From Hanleya hanleyi (lineage: Eukaryota; Mollusca; Polyplacophora; Lepidopleurida; Hanleyidae): 64,000 nucleotides of DNA. Shown piece after piece: positions 40,490-50,911 of this stretch; the first letter of the stretch is position 1; each line of letters begins with the position of its first letter. The DNA lies in the NCBI GenBank assembly GCA_036873755.1, contig JAVTVY010033815.1:86119-150118 (forward strand), written 5' to 3'. The notes under the pieces were generated by a model, which searched no databases, was not told the DNA's origin, and saw only the letters and a program-made list of their open reading frames with translations. The position numbers were made by a program, and so were the translations under genes.

Positions 40490-42019
40490 GACTAATTGGC
40501 TATAGTTCGATGGAACGAGACTGCCCTGCGTTAGAACATATGTCATAGAACATGTTCGCATAGATCTGGAGTAATGAAACACTCTTGGAAACAAGAAATG
40601 ACTCAAAATACAAACCCGGAAATGGAAAACAACAACATGTCTTGGTTTGCGCGACCTTGGTGACCTTCCCCACCGTAAATTTTATTTCGGGAAATAGAGC
40701 CTAATAACGTGTTTGCTGGTGGAAAGGGAATATTTCCTGCCTCCTAGATTTTCACAAGCTTTCGTTTGATGGGGAAAAGAGGGAGAGAACGGGTGTAGTT
40801 TAGCCAAAGGGGGAGAGAAAATTGATGGGAAATCTGACCTGATTTGGCAACGTCGTTTGAGGTTCAGCGATTTGGGTTCAGCCTCGCTGTGAGTTTCAAT
40901 TCGTTTCAAATGGTTCCAAAAGGTTTCAAAAAGTTTCAATTTGGAATGGAGTCTATCGGGGGAGAGAAGAAGCGAAAAATCGCATTGTCCGTCTCTCCAT
41001 GCTGGAGGGCCGCCATGTTCAATCTCTGGGTGGATGCAGGACAGTACCGGATAGATCTGGTTTCGAGATTGAGGTGGAACCCGACTACAGAAGCAAGGCT
41101 CACTGCAATGCATTGCAATGGGGAACCCCATTATTTCAATTGTGTCCAAAGAAAAAGTGCAAGATTTCGTCGGGAACCATGACGATCCCTATTGGAAATA
41201 CTATGAGTCGTGGGTTCCCCATATGACAATTATTTGGCGGGAGATTTCACGTTGCGTTCCTAGACCTCCGTCTGATCGACGGAGGTAAAAACACTTCATC
41301 TGGTCCCGAATAATGGTTTCAAACAATAAGGCAATAAAGTCATTGAACAAGCAGCATGTGATACAATACCCAGTAAATACAGTCAAAATGAGGTTGTTAT
41401 GCCTAAATTTAGTATATGCTTTGATGGAAATCAAGAAATATTCATCACATTTAAACACTGATGGACAGTTTTAATTTGTGGAAACAATAGCATCAAAACA
41501 TGTCTCAAATATTAACCATATCTGGGTATCTTGCAAATAAACACGGACAGCTATTAAAACTAGGAAACGAAATTAAAAATTTTTACAAGGTAATTTCATA
41601 TTCCCAGAAAATCTCTTGCCCATTTGTAAGAAAGGCACAATTAAGTACCTCCCTTGCGTTAAAACCAACGTTGAGTGTGAAATGACGATGCTATAGCCAT
41701 TCTTGAGCAAACAATGTGTTAAGTTCTAATGTAAATTAAGAATATTATAGTGAATATAAATTAATTATTGTATTCTTTGTTTCACCACCCCACAGACCCC
41801 CCCCCCCAAAAGAAAGAAAGAAGAGGGCTGCACTTGTGGTGTGATTTATAAAGCTGTCCATTTTCTGATACATACGAGCGTTCAGTCTGTCATTAAATAT
41901 TCAGCCGTCGTACATTAAAGAATGTCCGCCACCATAATCCAATTTAACCTAATAACAATAACCTAATTTATATAAAAGCATTAGCACCAAATTAAAAAAA
42001 CAATCATAATATACATGAA
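40490..42019. other. Intron sequence, no recognised gene
   Basis: A GC-richer patch at 40,830-41,220 contains overlapping open frames on both strands (up to 155 residues) and a GCCGCCATG motif at 41,007, but no domain is recognisable. The open frames oppose each other, so I cannot support a gene. A C-run with GAAA repeats lies near 41,798-41,825. Confidence 0.4.
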
Positions 42020-44055
42020 AATAGGCTAGCGGTCAACAGTTTTCAATGATGCCGGCAAGACATCATGATTTTCCAAAAATATCAAATCCGTATCGCTGAT
42101 AGGTATTCTTAATCCATATGATTTTCGTTGTAAAGACGTTATCTGGAGTATGGTGTATCTCAGTCACGCTTTGATTGTGACTTTATGCCACAAGTATGTG
42201 ATACCATGTGTGAAAGAAACAGACAGTTGTATAGAGCTATTTGATCTTAAGATCACACTCGCCATCAATCCATACTGACGACCGTCACACTGCAAACCAA
42301 TGATAAAACACTGGTGAATTGATTACATTATCAACGCTCTCCAAACCGCAGTGAGGTCTGTATATACCCTATACAAAGGTTTTCAATTCGTATGAATAAA
42401 TGGGCAAGCTTCCGCCACTAAATGTCAGGGATCTTCATTGGACGCCAGTTTCTGGTAATCAGACATCAAATTAATCTATCAACACCAAAACGAAATCGTC
42501 CTCACAAAATTGGAGATAAAACGGTTTGGGCTGTATTCTATGGCAAGTCAAAGTTCTTTTTATTCACAGTTAGACGTAACAAAAATGTTTATGACGTAAG
42601 TGATTTGGCAGGTCGTCAATCGCACTGTGGATATCGGGGTTGAGACTTCATCATTTACTGTTTTAATAATTAGATTTCAATATTTTGGTGAGTTTGGAAA
42701 TATTTACAATCTATATTAGACTGAAAAAGAACGAAATGAATCTTCAGATTGAAATCTGTTACACAATCAAAAAAAATGATGATCGCCCATCGCCGTTTTA
42801 TGGCGATGAGTTCTGGTCATCGTCGTTTGAAGCCGATGAAACAAGTTCATCACCTTTACAGACGATGACCAATGTGTGTAAGTCTTAAATTGGAGCGATA
42901 TGCAAGAGGTGGGAAACATTGACGACGTCTGGCGACTAAAAAGCAATCATATGACCGACACCCAACATTCAGACCCGCAACATTCAGACCCGAGAATACG
43001 GAGGAATCTCAGACGTAACCTTAATATCTCAGCCGCGCTTTGGAGTTCATATGGAGACTATGAAGGCATCACCTTTTAAGGGTGAGGCTTGAATTCACAC
43101 TCATTGCTCACCATCCTGAAGTGGTGATCGCTGCCACCATTTAAAGGTGAGGATGAAGACAGGTGATGGCCCTAACCTATCATCTCTATCAATCTGTCTG
43201 GCTGTGTAGGTCGATTTTCAATCAGAATAGATTGCTCACTAATTCTAATCTGAAGTAGATTGGGATTAGCGACAAGATCCAATCTGATAAATCCGACCTA
43301 ATTAATTTAGAGAGACACTCCAACACTCGCTTTCCCCACTAAAATCGTTGGTAAAATCGACGAAAAAGTATAGGATCGTCCACGATTTCAATGCAAGTGA
43401 CTCTGAAGCAGTCCATATAATAGAGAGTACTGCATTTCAATGCAAGTAATGCTAAACCACCAAGCGCCTCTACTCAAAGTTTCTCAAATTTGACGATAAA
43501 TATCGCATGCTGATAGCAAAATACGAGCGTAGTGTGCAAGTTTTATGGCGTTACGTTTCGTAACTTGTGTCTTAACTCCGCTTAACCCGGGCTACACAGA
43601 AAAATAAAATCTTTAAAAATTTAAGGAATATTCCCCGACTATTACACCAGCGGAATATTCCTCAACATAACTAAAGAATATTCCTTACCATGTTAAGGAA
43701 TTTCCTTAACATGCTACGGAATATTCCTTATTGAATTTTAAGGAATATTCCGCTGGTGTAATAGTCGGGGAATATTCCTTCAATTTTAAATTTTAAGGAT
43801 TTAGTTTTCATTGTAGGATCCGTACGAAACCATGTACTTCAAGATTCACATGGTGTTCATATGAACAGTCACATTCATAGCGTGACTGAGATACATCATT
43901 CTCTAGATGACGACTTTACAACATAAATATGGATTAAGAATACTGATTAGCGATACGGATTTTGATATTTTTGGAACATCATGATTTCTTGCCGACATTA
44001 TTGGAATCTATTGACCGCTTCTCTCTTACAGGAAACTAGCCTATGTTTATGTATA
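42020..44055 (+). mobile_element. RT-element relic with inverted termini, copy 3
   Basis: The left end (about 42,025-42,185) and right end (about 43,855-44,045) are inverted copies over ~160 bp: GGCAAGACATCATGATTTTC, TCCGTATCGCTGAT and GTATCTCAGTCACGC on the left have their inverses on the right. Near 43,450-43,560 the + strand gives KFDDKYRMLIAKYERSVQ, matching the end of the RT relic in copy 2. The middle is shortened and a foldback MITE is inserted at 43,592. It lies in the intron between exons 3 and 4. Confidence 0.65.
43592..43816. mobile_element. 225-bp near-palindromic foldback MITE
   Basis: Begins CTACACAG and ends TTGTAG. The whole unit folds on itself: GGAATATTCCCCGACTATTA...CCAGCGG on the left arm is matched by its inverse on the right arm. 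Short GGAATATTCC palindromes recur inside. It sits within the RT-element relic. Confidence 0.75.
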
Positions 44056-44225
44056 CTATATATGATTGTTGTTTAGGTTTTTGTTTTTAAAATTTAGTGC
44101 AAATTCTGTGTTATATGAAATGTGGAATAGGTCTTTGGATTATGGACACGGAAATTCTTCAACGGACGACGGCTGAATATTGAATGACTAGACGCTTGTA
44201 TTGTAAACTTCACAGAATTGAGCCC

Positions 44226-45711
44226 TGGTAGTGAACCCTTTGTGTATAGTCAGATATTGGGGTCTGTTATAGTGAACCCTTTGTGTATAGTCAGATATTG
44301 GGGTCTGGTAGTGAACCCTTTGTGTATAGTCAGATATTGGGGTCTGTTATAGTGAACCCGTTGTGTATAGTCAGATATTGGGGTCTGGTAGTGAACCCTT
44401 TGTGTATAGTCAGATATTGGGGTCTGGTAGTGAACCCTTTGTGTATAGTCAGATATTGGGGTCTGGTAGTGAACCCTTTGTGTATAGTCAGATATTGGGG
44501 TCTGGTAGTGAACCCTTTGTGTATAGTCAGATATTGGGGTCTGGTAGTGAACCCTTTGTGTATAGTCAGATATTGGGGTCTGGTAGTGAACCCTTTGTGT
44601 ATAGTCAGATATTGGGGTCTGGTAGTGAACCCTTTGTGTATAGTCAGATATTGGGGTCTGGTAGTGAACCCTTTGTGTATAGTCAGATATTGGGATCTGG
44701 TAGTGAACCCTTTGTGTATAGTCAGATATTGGGGTCTGGTAGTGAACCCTTTGTGTATAGTCAGATATTGGGGTCTGGTAGTGAACCCTTTGTGTATAGT
44801 CAGATATTGAGGTCTGGTAGTGAACCCTTTGTGTATAGTCAGATATTGAGGTCTGGTAGTGAACCCTTTGTGTATAGTCAGATATTGGGGTCTGGTAGTG
44901 AACCCTTTGTGTATAGTCAGATATTGATTGAGGTCTGGTAGTGAACCCTTTGTGTATAGTCAGATATTGGGGTCTGGTAGTGAACCCTTTGTGTATAGTC
45001 AGATATTGGGGTCTGGTAGTGAACCCTTTGTGTATAGTCAGATATTGGGGTCTGGTAGTGAACCATTTGTGTATAGTCAGATATTGGGGTCTGGTAGTGA
45101 ACCCTTTGTGTATAGTCAGATATTGGGGTCTGGTAGTGAACCCTTTGTGTATAGTCAGATATTGGGGTCTGGTAGTGAACCCTTTGTGTATAGTCAGATA
45201 TTGGGGTCTGGTAGTGAACCCTTTGTGTATAGTCAGATATTGGGGTCTGGTAGTGAACCCTTTGTGTATAGTCAGATATTGAGGTCTGGTAGTGAACCCT
45301 TTGTGTATAGTCAGATATTGAGGTCTGGTAGTGAACCCTGTGTGTATAGTCAGATATTGGGGTCTGGTAGTGAACCCTTTGTGTATAGTCAGATATTGCG
45401 GTCTGGTAGTGAACCCTTTGTGTATAGTCAGATATTGAGGTATGGTAGTGAACCCTTTTTGTGTATAGTCAGATATTGAGGTCTGGTAGTGAACCCTTTG
45501 TGTATAGTCAGATATTGGGGTCTGGTAGTCAACCCTTTGTGTATAGTCAGATATTGGGGTCTGGTAGTGAACCCTTTGTGTATAGTCAGATATTGGGGTC
45601 TGGTAGTGAACCCTTTGTGTATAGTCAGATATTGAGGTCTGGTAGTGAACCCTTTGTGTATAGTCAGATATTGAGGTCTGGTAGTGAACCCTTTGTGTAT
45701 AGTCAGATATT
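44226..45711 (+). repeat. 39-bp minisatellite, ~38 copies
   Basis: Head-to-tail copies of a 39-bp unit containing GGTAGTGAACCCTTTGTGTA then TAGTCAGATATTGGGGTCT. A few early units are 2 bp longer (GTTATAGTG). Unit variants (GGGGTCT, GAGGTCT, GCGGTCT) are clustered, which points to local amplification. As 39 is divisible by three, long open frames (up to 192 residues, repeating 13 residues with SEPFVYSQIL) run through it in two frames. They have no promoter or splice context and are by-products. It lies in the intron upstream of exon 4. Confidence 0.95.
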
Positions 45712-46020
45712 TCTGTCGAAAGTCTAAACCTTTGACATTTGTCGTCCGTTAAATTGAGACACCGTTTTTACTTTTCTTGTAAATTAATTGATTACTTTTA
45801 TTTTTCACTTAATTTCCGGTTTAATGCACGAGTACTTGCATGAGAGTAATTAATGATTGATAGCACCGCCAGCGGCCTTCTTGAGGGGATGAAATCTGGA
45901 TCTAACCATGTGATAACTTCATATCAATATTTCAAAACATTAAGTGTGATAATATCATTCACTCACATGGAAGAGATGCCAGTTATGGACAGATTTTATA
46001 TTGTTGTTTCTCCATTTCAG

Positions 46021-46101
46021 CCTGTAATGTTCCCTATCGTGACTGTGTAGAGCCAGGCTTAGTTTACAGCGTCTCCTACTGTGGATGCGTACATCCATCA
46101 T
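46021..46101 (+). CDS. Exon 4: short Cys-rich exon of the chitin-binding gene
   Basis: An acceptor after TTTCTCCATTTCAG and a donor T|GTAAGT bound an 81-bp exon, phase 1 on both sides. It encodes a 27-residue stretch with four cysteines (CNVPYRDC ... YCGCVHPS). With the first cysteine of exon 5 this could form a small disulfide-bonded unit or a divergent third domain. The strong splice signals, symmetric phase and cysteine content support it, but its shortness leaves some doubt. Confidence 0.6.
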
Positions 46102-46689
46102 GTAAGTCCCTGAGAACATGTATTCTTCAGATATGTCCTCTCTCCAGGAGAATTTAGGCCATCTCACTATAAACGATAACTACAAATTTTCGAGAAAATC
46201 ATTCGCTCTATAATCTTGATTTTTCCTATAAACGTAGGGGGCGGAGTATCTACTGACCACCGGGCATTATTGCAGTATCGTTCCCTAACACCATGGGCTC
46301 ATATCTTCAATCAACTGCAAGCAAATCTGCCACATACAGTCAAAGTAAATGATGTGATAACGGCATTCAATCGCATTCAAGTGAATTACCATGATGCAAA
46401 TACAGTCTTCCTGTTAGCGTCCTATGATATAGTCCATCACATTGTGTAAAATGGCAGTAACGTGTCTGGTTAGTTTCCCGCAAGACTCATCTTTAAATGC
46501 TTAAAATTGTGTTTTTTAGTAAGCACAGTGATAACACGATATTGTTTTGTCTGTTTCAGTGGAGTAACCTATCTTCCAAACCAAAGGCGATTTTCGAGGC
46601 TTCACCAATGATTATTTTGGCTGTCTCAGCACTTGCGAACAACCGGCTGTCTCGATACCATATTTTAATCGCACAGTGCCACCCCGAAA

Positions 46690-47595
46690 CATTTTATTCC
46701 GGATAATATCCTGTAACATCTTGAAAATGCTGCTATAAGCTCATCCAACTCATATATTAATCAGGATAATACTTGGGTATCGTTCAAACATAGTTATACG
46801 GTTTTCAGATATTTATCTGCAATATACCATGCTTGTATAGCTTTCCATAATTGAAAAAGAGAAGGAATCGAATTTTTACTTGCTAATCATCTCACTGCGC
46901 ATGTTTATCGCTGCTGATCATCAACAAATCATTTCTCCTAATAGATAGTGGTAAAGTGATAATTATAGGTCAGCCAATCAATAACTCGCTCCTATGACAC
47001 ATTTTGGCTTAAATTCAAATTCGTTATGATGAAGGTTACGACATCAAATTGAAACAAGTAGCATGTGCTATTTCGTGAAAAAGGTTCAAATTGAGTCGTT
47101 TAAACAAGCATTTAGACACGAAGGACCGCTTGGACCAAAACGCCATTCAACCTAGTAATTTGTGGGCGCAGTATCTCCACTGCTGAAAAATATTTTTGGT
47201 CCAAATGTGTGTCTAAATTTCGTGTCTAAATGTGTGTTTAAATGACTCCATTCAATTTCATGACATAACCATAATCATAACGCAATCGAGCCGAACTTTC
47301 CAATATTGTGTACATATATTTTCGCTTGTCGTTACATTAAAAAATCTATTAGTTTTATGACATTTTTTTGTTCGATTTCAACCGCACCAGGTATAGGCCA
47401 AACTGTCGCCTTATCGTACGATGTCGTATACAGCCTTCACTTTAAGACATCTACATGGTGGTCTGACGAGTCAAGGCCAGTACGGAGCTGTAACGTAGGA
47501 ATGAACTTTGTGTACGAAGATGCGGTAATCTGACATAAAAAATATTTATAGGGAATTAGATATGCTCAATGCAAAACAGAGATAATTACGCAGAT
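46690..47595 (+). repeat. Segmental duplication, copy A (with exon 5)
   Basis: Text such as TTGAAAATGCTGCTATAAGC, GTGATAATTATAGGTCAGCC, ATTTTGGCTTAAATTCAA and GATATGCTCAATGC recurs in the same order at 48,030-48,707 and continues after the Polinton (63,298-63,325). Copy A is the longer; copy B lacks the stretch between the GGCTTAAATTC block and the second half of exon 5. A tandem duplication therefore preceded the Polinton insertion. Confidence 0.75.
47391..47533 (+). CDS. Exon 5: C-terminal exon of the chitin-binding gene
   Basis: Starts after acceptor ACCGCACCAG in phase 1 and runs to TGA at 47,531-47,533. The 47-codon segment carries two cysteines and a Trp-Trp pair (STWWSDE), and ends NFVYEDAVI. 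Summing the five exons gives 792 bp, an exact open frame of 263 residues. A second, 5'-truncated copy of this exon lies at 48,607-48,687, just left of the Polinton, with conserved reading of its last ~25 codons including the stop. No domain name can be given for this C-terminal part. Confidence 0.65.
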
Positions 47596-48606
47596 TACAT
47601 GCATACTCCTAACGTGAAGCTATAGTTCCTTTTTACGAAATAACAGCTTTCTCAACATTATAAGCTTATTCTTACTTGCATGCATTGATATATTGGGGAA
47701 TATCGCTATAAGTATGCTAAAAGATTATCTCAGTGTGTAGCATGAAATATATTAATAGCAGAAAAAGATATCCATGTGAGTTGTTTTATTGCGGAAATAA
47801 ACATATATACAGCTTCTGGTCTTCTTTATTTCCGTTCTGTGTCGATCATGTTTAGGAGAAGAATTTTTGCAAGGTGTAAGAGTCTCTCAAACCCGGTCGT
47901 ATACAAAATGTTGTCAAAACGTGATTTCACCAACCCTATCTCATACCATCAGCTATTCCACTCATTAATAAAATCGGTCTTACTGATATATAATCAATAC
48001 CATATTTCAATCAAGCACACAATACCACCCGAAAATTTATTCCAAGAAAATCTTCTGTAACATCGTGAAAATGCTGTGGTAAGCTCAGCCAACTCGTATA
48101 TGAACCGCAGGGTAATATTTGGGTACCATTCAGTTATAGTAATACGGTTTCCAGACATTTATGTGCAATACAAGAAATACCATATTTGACAGTGAATTAA
48201 TTAGCGTGTGATAATTGAAGAATCGTCTAAGAGAAGAGAAGGAATAAAATTATTACATGCTAATCAACTCATTATCGCTGCTTGTCGTCAACAAATCGTC
48301 ACGCGAAGTAGAAATGTCTCACGATTATATATACCCCGGAATAGCTTCTGTCATTCGACCAGGTCCATTCCTATATACGATATATTTCCATGCTGGCCTT
48401 GGTATGTCAAGCCATTGCATTCAGCGAACCAATCACAAACAAAACTTGGCGAGGCAGTAGGGTGACGTCATCCTGCAGTGACTGGGCCATTTCTTCTGAT
48501 AGGTAGGGGTAACGTGATAATTATAGGTCAGTCAATCAATAAACCACTCCCATGACCCATTTTGGCTTAAATTCAAGTTCTTATGAATTCGATTCACAGC
48601 CACCGA

Positions 48607-48687
48607 GTTAAGACACCACCATGGTGGCCTGACGAACCAAGCTGTAATGTAGGAATGAACTTTGTGTACGAAGATGCGGTACTGTGA
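48607..48687 (+). pseudogene. Truncated duplicate of exon 5
   Basis: Reads TPPWWPDEPSCNVGMNFVYE and on to a TGA, versus the same tail in exon 5. The first half of the exon and its acceptor are deleted, so it cannot be spliced as the original. It could still be read as an alternative 3' end if joined by another acceptor, but I see none that is strong. Confidence 0.65.
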
Positions 48688-48701
48688 CATGAAATTATTT
48701 A

Positions 48702-48707
48702 TATGGA
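48702..48707. other. Target-site duplication, left (TATGGA)
   Basis: TATGGA lies immediately before the AGTAGT end of the Polinton and is repeated perfectly after the ACTACT end. A 6-bp duplication is the hallmark of Polinton/Maverick integration. Confidence 0.95.
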
Positions 48708-48750
48708 AGTAGTATATAAAGTTGAAATTGAACCTCATTGACCTACTTAA

Positions 48751-48832
48751 TGACGTCACATTGTGGCGGAAGTGTGGCGGGGTTTTCCAGTGGGGGATTC
48801 CCCAGTGGGGGTTTCCCAATGACGATCACGTG
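48751..48832 (+). promoter_or_regulatory. TIR end: CRE, two kB-like sites and an E-box
   Basis: TGACGTCA (48,751-48,758), GGGGGATTCCCC (48,792-48,803, a palindromic Rel/NF-kB-type site), GGGGGTTTCCC (48,807-48,817) and CACGTG (48,827-48,832) lie within 82 bp. The same motifs, one kB site altered, occur inverted near 63,165-63,248. Binding is inferred from consensus only. Confidence 0.5.
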
Positions 48833-48908
48833 ATCAAGGCATGTTTAGATGGTGGTAGATGTGGGATGGGATGGGACAAAATTTGTGGGTGGTGGAGGTG
48901 GTGGGACC

Positions 48909-49206
48909 AAAATGGCGGCCAGTGTGGGAGGTGGAGGTGGTGGGACCAAAATGGCGGCTTGTGGGTGGTGGAGGTGGTGGGACCAAAATGGCGGCGCAAG
49001 GGAGCAAACGAGGCGGTGGGGAGGTCACGGGGAGAAAAAACCCTCACATTACCCTCAAAAAACGTCTAAGCCATATAATAATAATAAACATAATCTATAG
49101 GTGTTGTACCATGTTAATAGGATCAGTCTAGCATCTGTACCACCCTAGGGTCGAGCGTTTATTGTCCCGTGTATCTCCGCAGAAAATCAACAAACAAAAT
49201 GGCGGC
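48909..49206 (+). promoter_or_regulatory. Four YY1-consensus sites in the left TIR
   Basis: AAAATGGCGGC occurs at 48,909, 48,948, 48,985 and 49,196. The first three sit in a ~38-bp tandem unit (GGAGGTGGTGGGACC...). The motif equals the metazoan YY1/Pho consensus. The right TIR has six copies. Confidence 0.6.
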
Positions 49207-49434
49207 TCCAGGATGGTGTGGGGACGCCCTTTCCACATCACGGCGTCGACCGTAGCGCCATCTGCACACATTGACGCAAGGGAGACAACTCGTGTACACC
49301 AAGAGTATGGAAATAGCCGTGTTGGAGCTAGGGGAGTTACTACTGGTCCAGTGGGGTCGAGTGAGGTATCAAAGTGAAGCCTAGGTGAGGGGGCATCTGA
49401 TGGGCTGGGTGTGGGGTTGAACTAGCGTCATTCT

Positions 49435-50050
49435 GCGCATGCGCGGTGGCCCAAGGGTATGGAAATAGCCGTGTTGGAGCTAGGGGAGTTACTACTGGTC
49501 CAGTGGGGTCGAGTGAGGTATCAAAGTGAAGCCTAGGTGAAGGGGCATCTGATGGGTTGGGTGTGGGGTTGAAATATCGGCCTTCTGCGCATGCGCGGTG
49601 GCCCAAGGGTATGGAAATAGCCGTGTTGGGAGCTAGGGGAGTTACTACTGGTCCGATGGGGTCGAGTGAGGTATCAAAGTGAAGCCTAGGTGAAGGGGCA
49701 TCTGATGGACTAGCGGGTTTGACATAGCGTCATTCTGCGCATGCGCGGTGGCCCAAGGGTATGGAAATAGCCGTGTTGGGAGCTAGGTGAGTTACTACTG
49801 GTCCGATGGGGTCGAGTGAGGTATCCAAGTGAAGCCTAGGTGAAGGGGCATCTGACTGGGTTGGGTGTGGGGTTGAAATATCGGCCTTCTGCGCATGCGC
49901 GGTGGCCCAAGGGTGTGGAAATAGCCGTGTTGGAGCTAGCGAAGCTACTCATGGGCCGATGGAGTTGAGTGAGGTATCCAAGTGAAGCCTAGGTGAAGGG
50001 GCATCTGACTGGACTAGCGGGTTTGAACTAGCGTCATTCTGCGCATGCGC
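49435..50050 (+). promoter_or_regulatory. Five NRF-1 consensus sites in a 150-bp array (left TIR)
   Basis: TGCGCATGCGCG, the palindromic NRF-1 consensus, recurs with its core at 49,435, 49,587, 49,737, 49,891 and 50,041. Spacing is 150-154 bp, one site per tandem unit. Confidence 0.65.
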
Positions 50051-50335
50051 GGTGGCCCAAGGGTATGGAAATAGCCGTGTTCGAGCTAGGGGAGCTACTA
50101 CTGGTCCGATGGGGTCGAGTGAGGTATCCAAATGAAGCCTTCGTGAAGGGGCATCTGACTGGACTAGTGGGTTTGAACTAGCGGCATTGGCCGTAGTATA
50201 GAAATAGACGTGTTGGAGCTAGGGGAGTTACTACTGGTCCAGTGGGATCGAGTGAGGTATCTATGTGAAGCCTAGGTGAGGGAGTTACACTAGGGTGTCG
50301 TATCCATTCTGTTGCGCAGGTCACGTGGGGGTTTG

Positions 50336-50350
50336 TGACGTCACTTCCGG
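50336..50350 (+). promoter_or_regulatory. CRE-ETS composite site
   Basis: TGACGTCACTTCCGG joins a perfect CRE to an ETS core and is preserved in the right TIR (61,441-61,455). A CACGTG E-box lies just upstream (50,322-50,327). Such composites are common in CpG-rich promoters. Confidence 0.55.
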
Positions 50351-50671
50351 GTTTTTCACTAAAACTACCTCCAAACATAGAAGAGTTCCAATGTTTCCTC
50401 TTAGACGTCCGTATGTTCAACCCTCCGGGGTGTTTTCCCGGCGCGGCCCCGCCCCGGCACCCCCCAGCGCGAGCGGCGCGCGCGGGTTCTCCGGAAGTGC
50501 GCGTCATCCCCGGCAGTGCGCGCGCGGACGCATGTCAGGTCAAAGGGTCACCTCCAGGTCAAACGGTCGAATGTCCAATGAGACAATGTTGCGGCATCGC
50601 GATAGTCAGAGCTTGAGCACAAAAAAGGGGATTCTAGATGAACCTGGGAAAGATGGGCAGTTCCATTTGGA

Positions 50672-50747
50672 CCAATCAGCGGTCGAGAAAAAGAGCCAAT
50701 CAGCGGTCGAGAAAAAGAACCAATCAGCGATCGAACAATCAGCCAAT
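50672..50747 (+). promoter_or_regulatory. Array of four CCAAT boxes, 23-24 bp apart
   Basis: CCAAT occurs at 50,672, 50,696, 50,720 and 50,743, each within an NF-Y-like context (ACCAATCAGCG, GCCAATCAGCGG). The unit is a 24-bp tandem repeat containing GGTCGAGAAAAAG. It lies just inside the left TIR. The array may drive a rightward or leftward transcript; no ORF depends on it obviously. Confidence 0.6.
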
Positions 50748-50911
50748 CGAATTGGGGTATTCACGGTGTGCTTTCGCTGACGTCCGCGCCTACATCTGGG
50801 TTCTTGTACACCCAGGTAATGTTTTCTGGACATGGATGGGTTACCTTTGGCTCCATTCTAGGCCACTGATTGGCTAATACGGTGTTCAAAACCAGTTTCA
50901 TGCATTATGCT

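Larger units (their letters stand above)
48030..48707 (+). repeat. Segmental duplication, copy B (left of Polinton)
   Basis: Counterpart of 46,690-47,595, with moderate divergence and one internal deletion. The alignment breaks at the Polinton end and resumes right of it (ATTAGATATGCTCAATGC at 63,298). Confidence 0.75.
48708..50572 (+). repeat. Polinton left TIR (~1,865 bp)
   Basis: Inverse of 61,180-63,291, with high identity. From the outside in: a unique end with TGACGTCA, kB-like and CACGTG motifs; a YY1-motif minisatellite; a ~150-bp tandem array with five NRF-1 motifs; a CRE-ETS composite; and a GC-rich inner segment. It is shorter than the right TIR, mainly because it has five instead of seven of the 150-bp units, and the GC-rich inner part differs by small indels. 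Open frames inside (Gly/Trp-rich or His/Pro-rich) are artefacts. Confidence 0.9.

Noticed and set aside
40682..41182. Opposing ORFs of 155 and 112 residues
   Set aside because: They lie on both strands of one GC-richer patch without recognisable domains or splice signals. I could not choose either.
44283..45727. Long repetitive ORFs (175-192 residues) of a 13-residue unit
   Set aside because: By-products of a 39-bp minisatellite, open in two frames at once, located in an intron.
48722..49131. Gly/Trp-rich and His/Pro-rich ORFs in the TIRs (also 62,825-63,277)
   Set aside because: They are translations of the GGTGGTGGGACC minisatellite in several frames and on both strands.
50295..50780. 161-residue ORF across the left TIR inner end
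   Set aside because: It crosses the TIR boundary, the GC-rich segment and the CCAAT array. The right TIR counterpart is interrupted and there is no domain.
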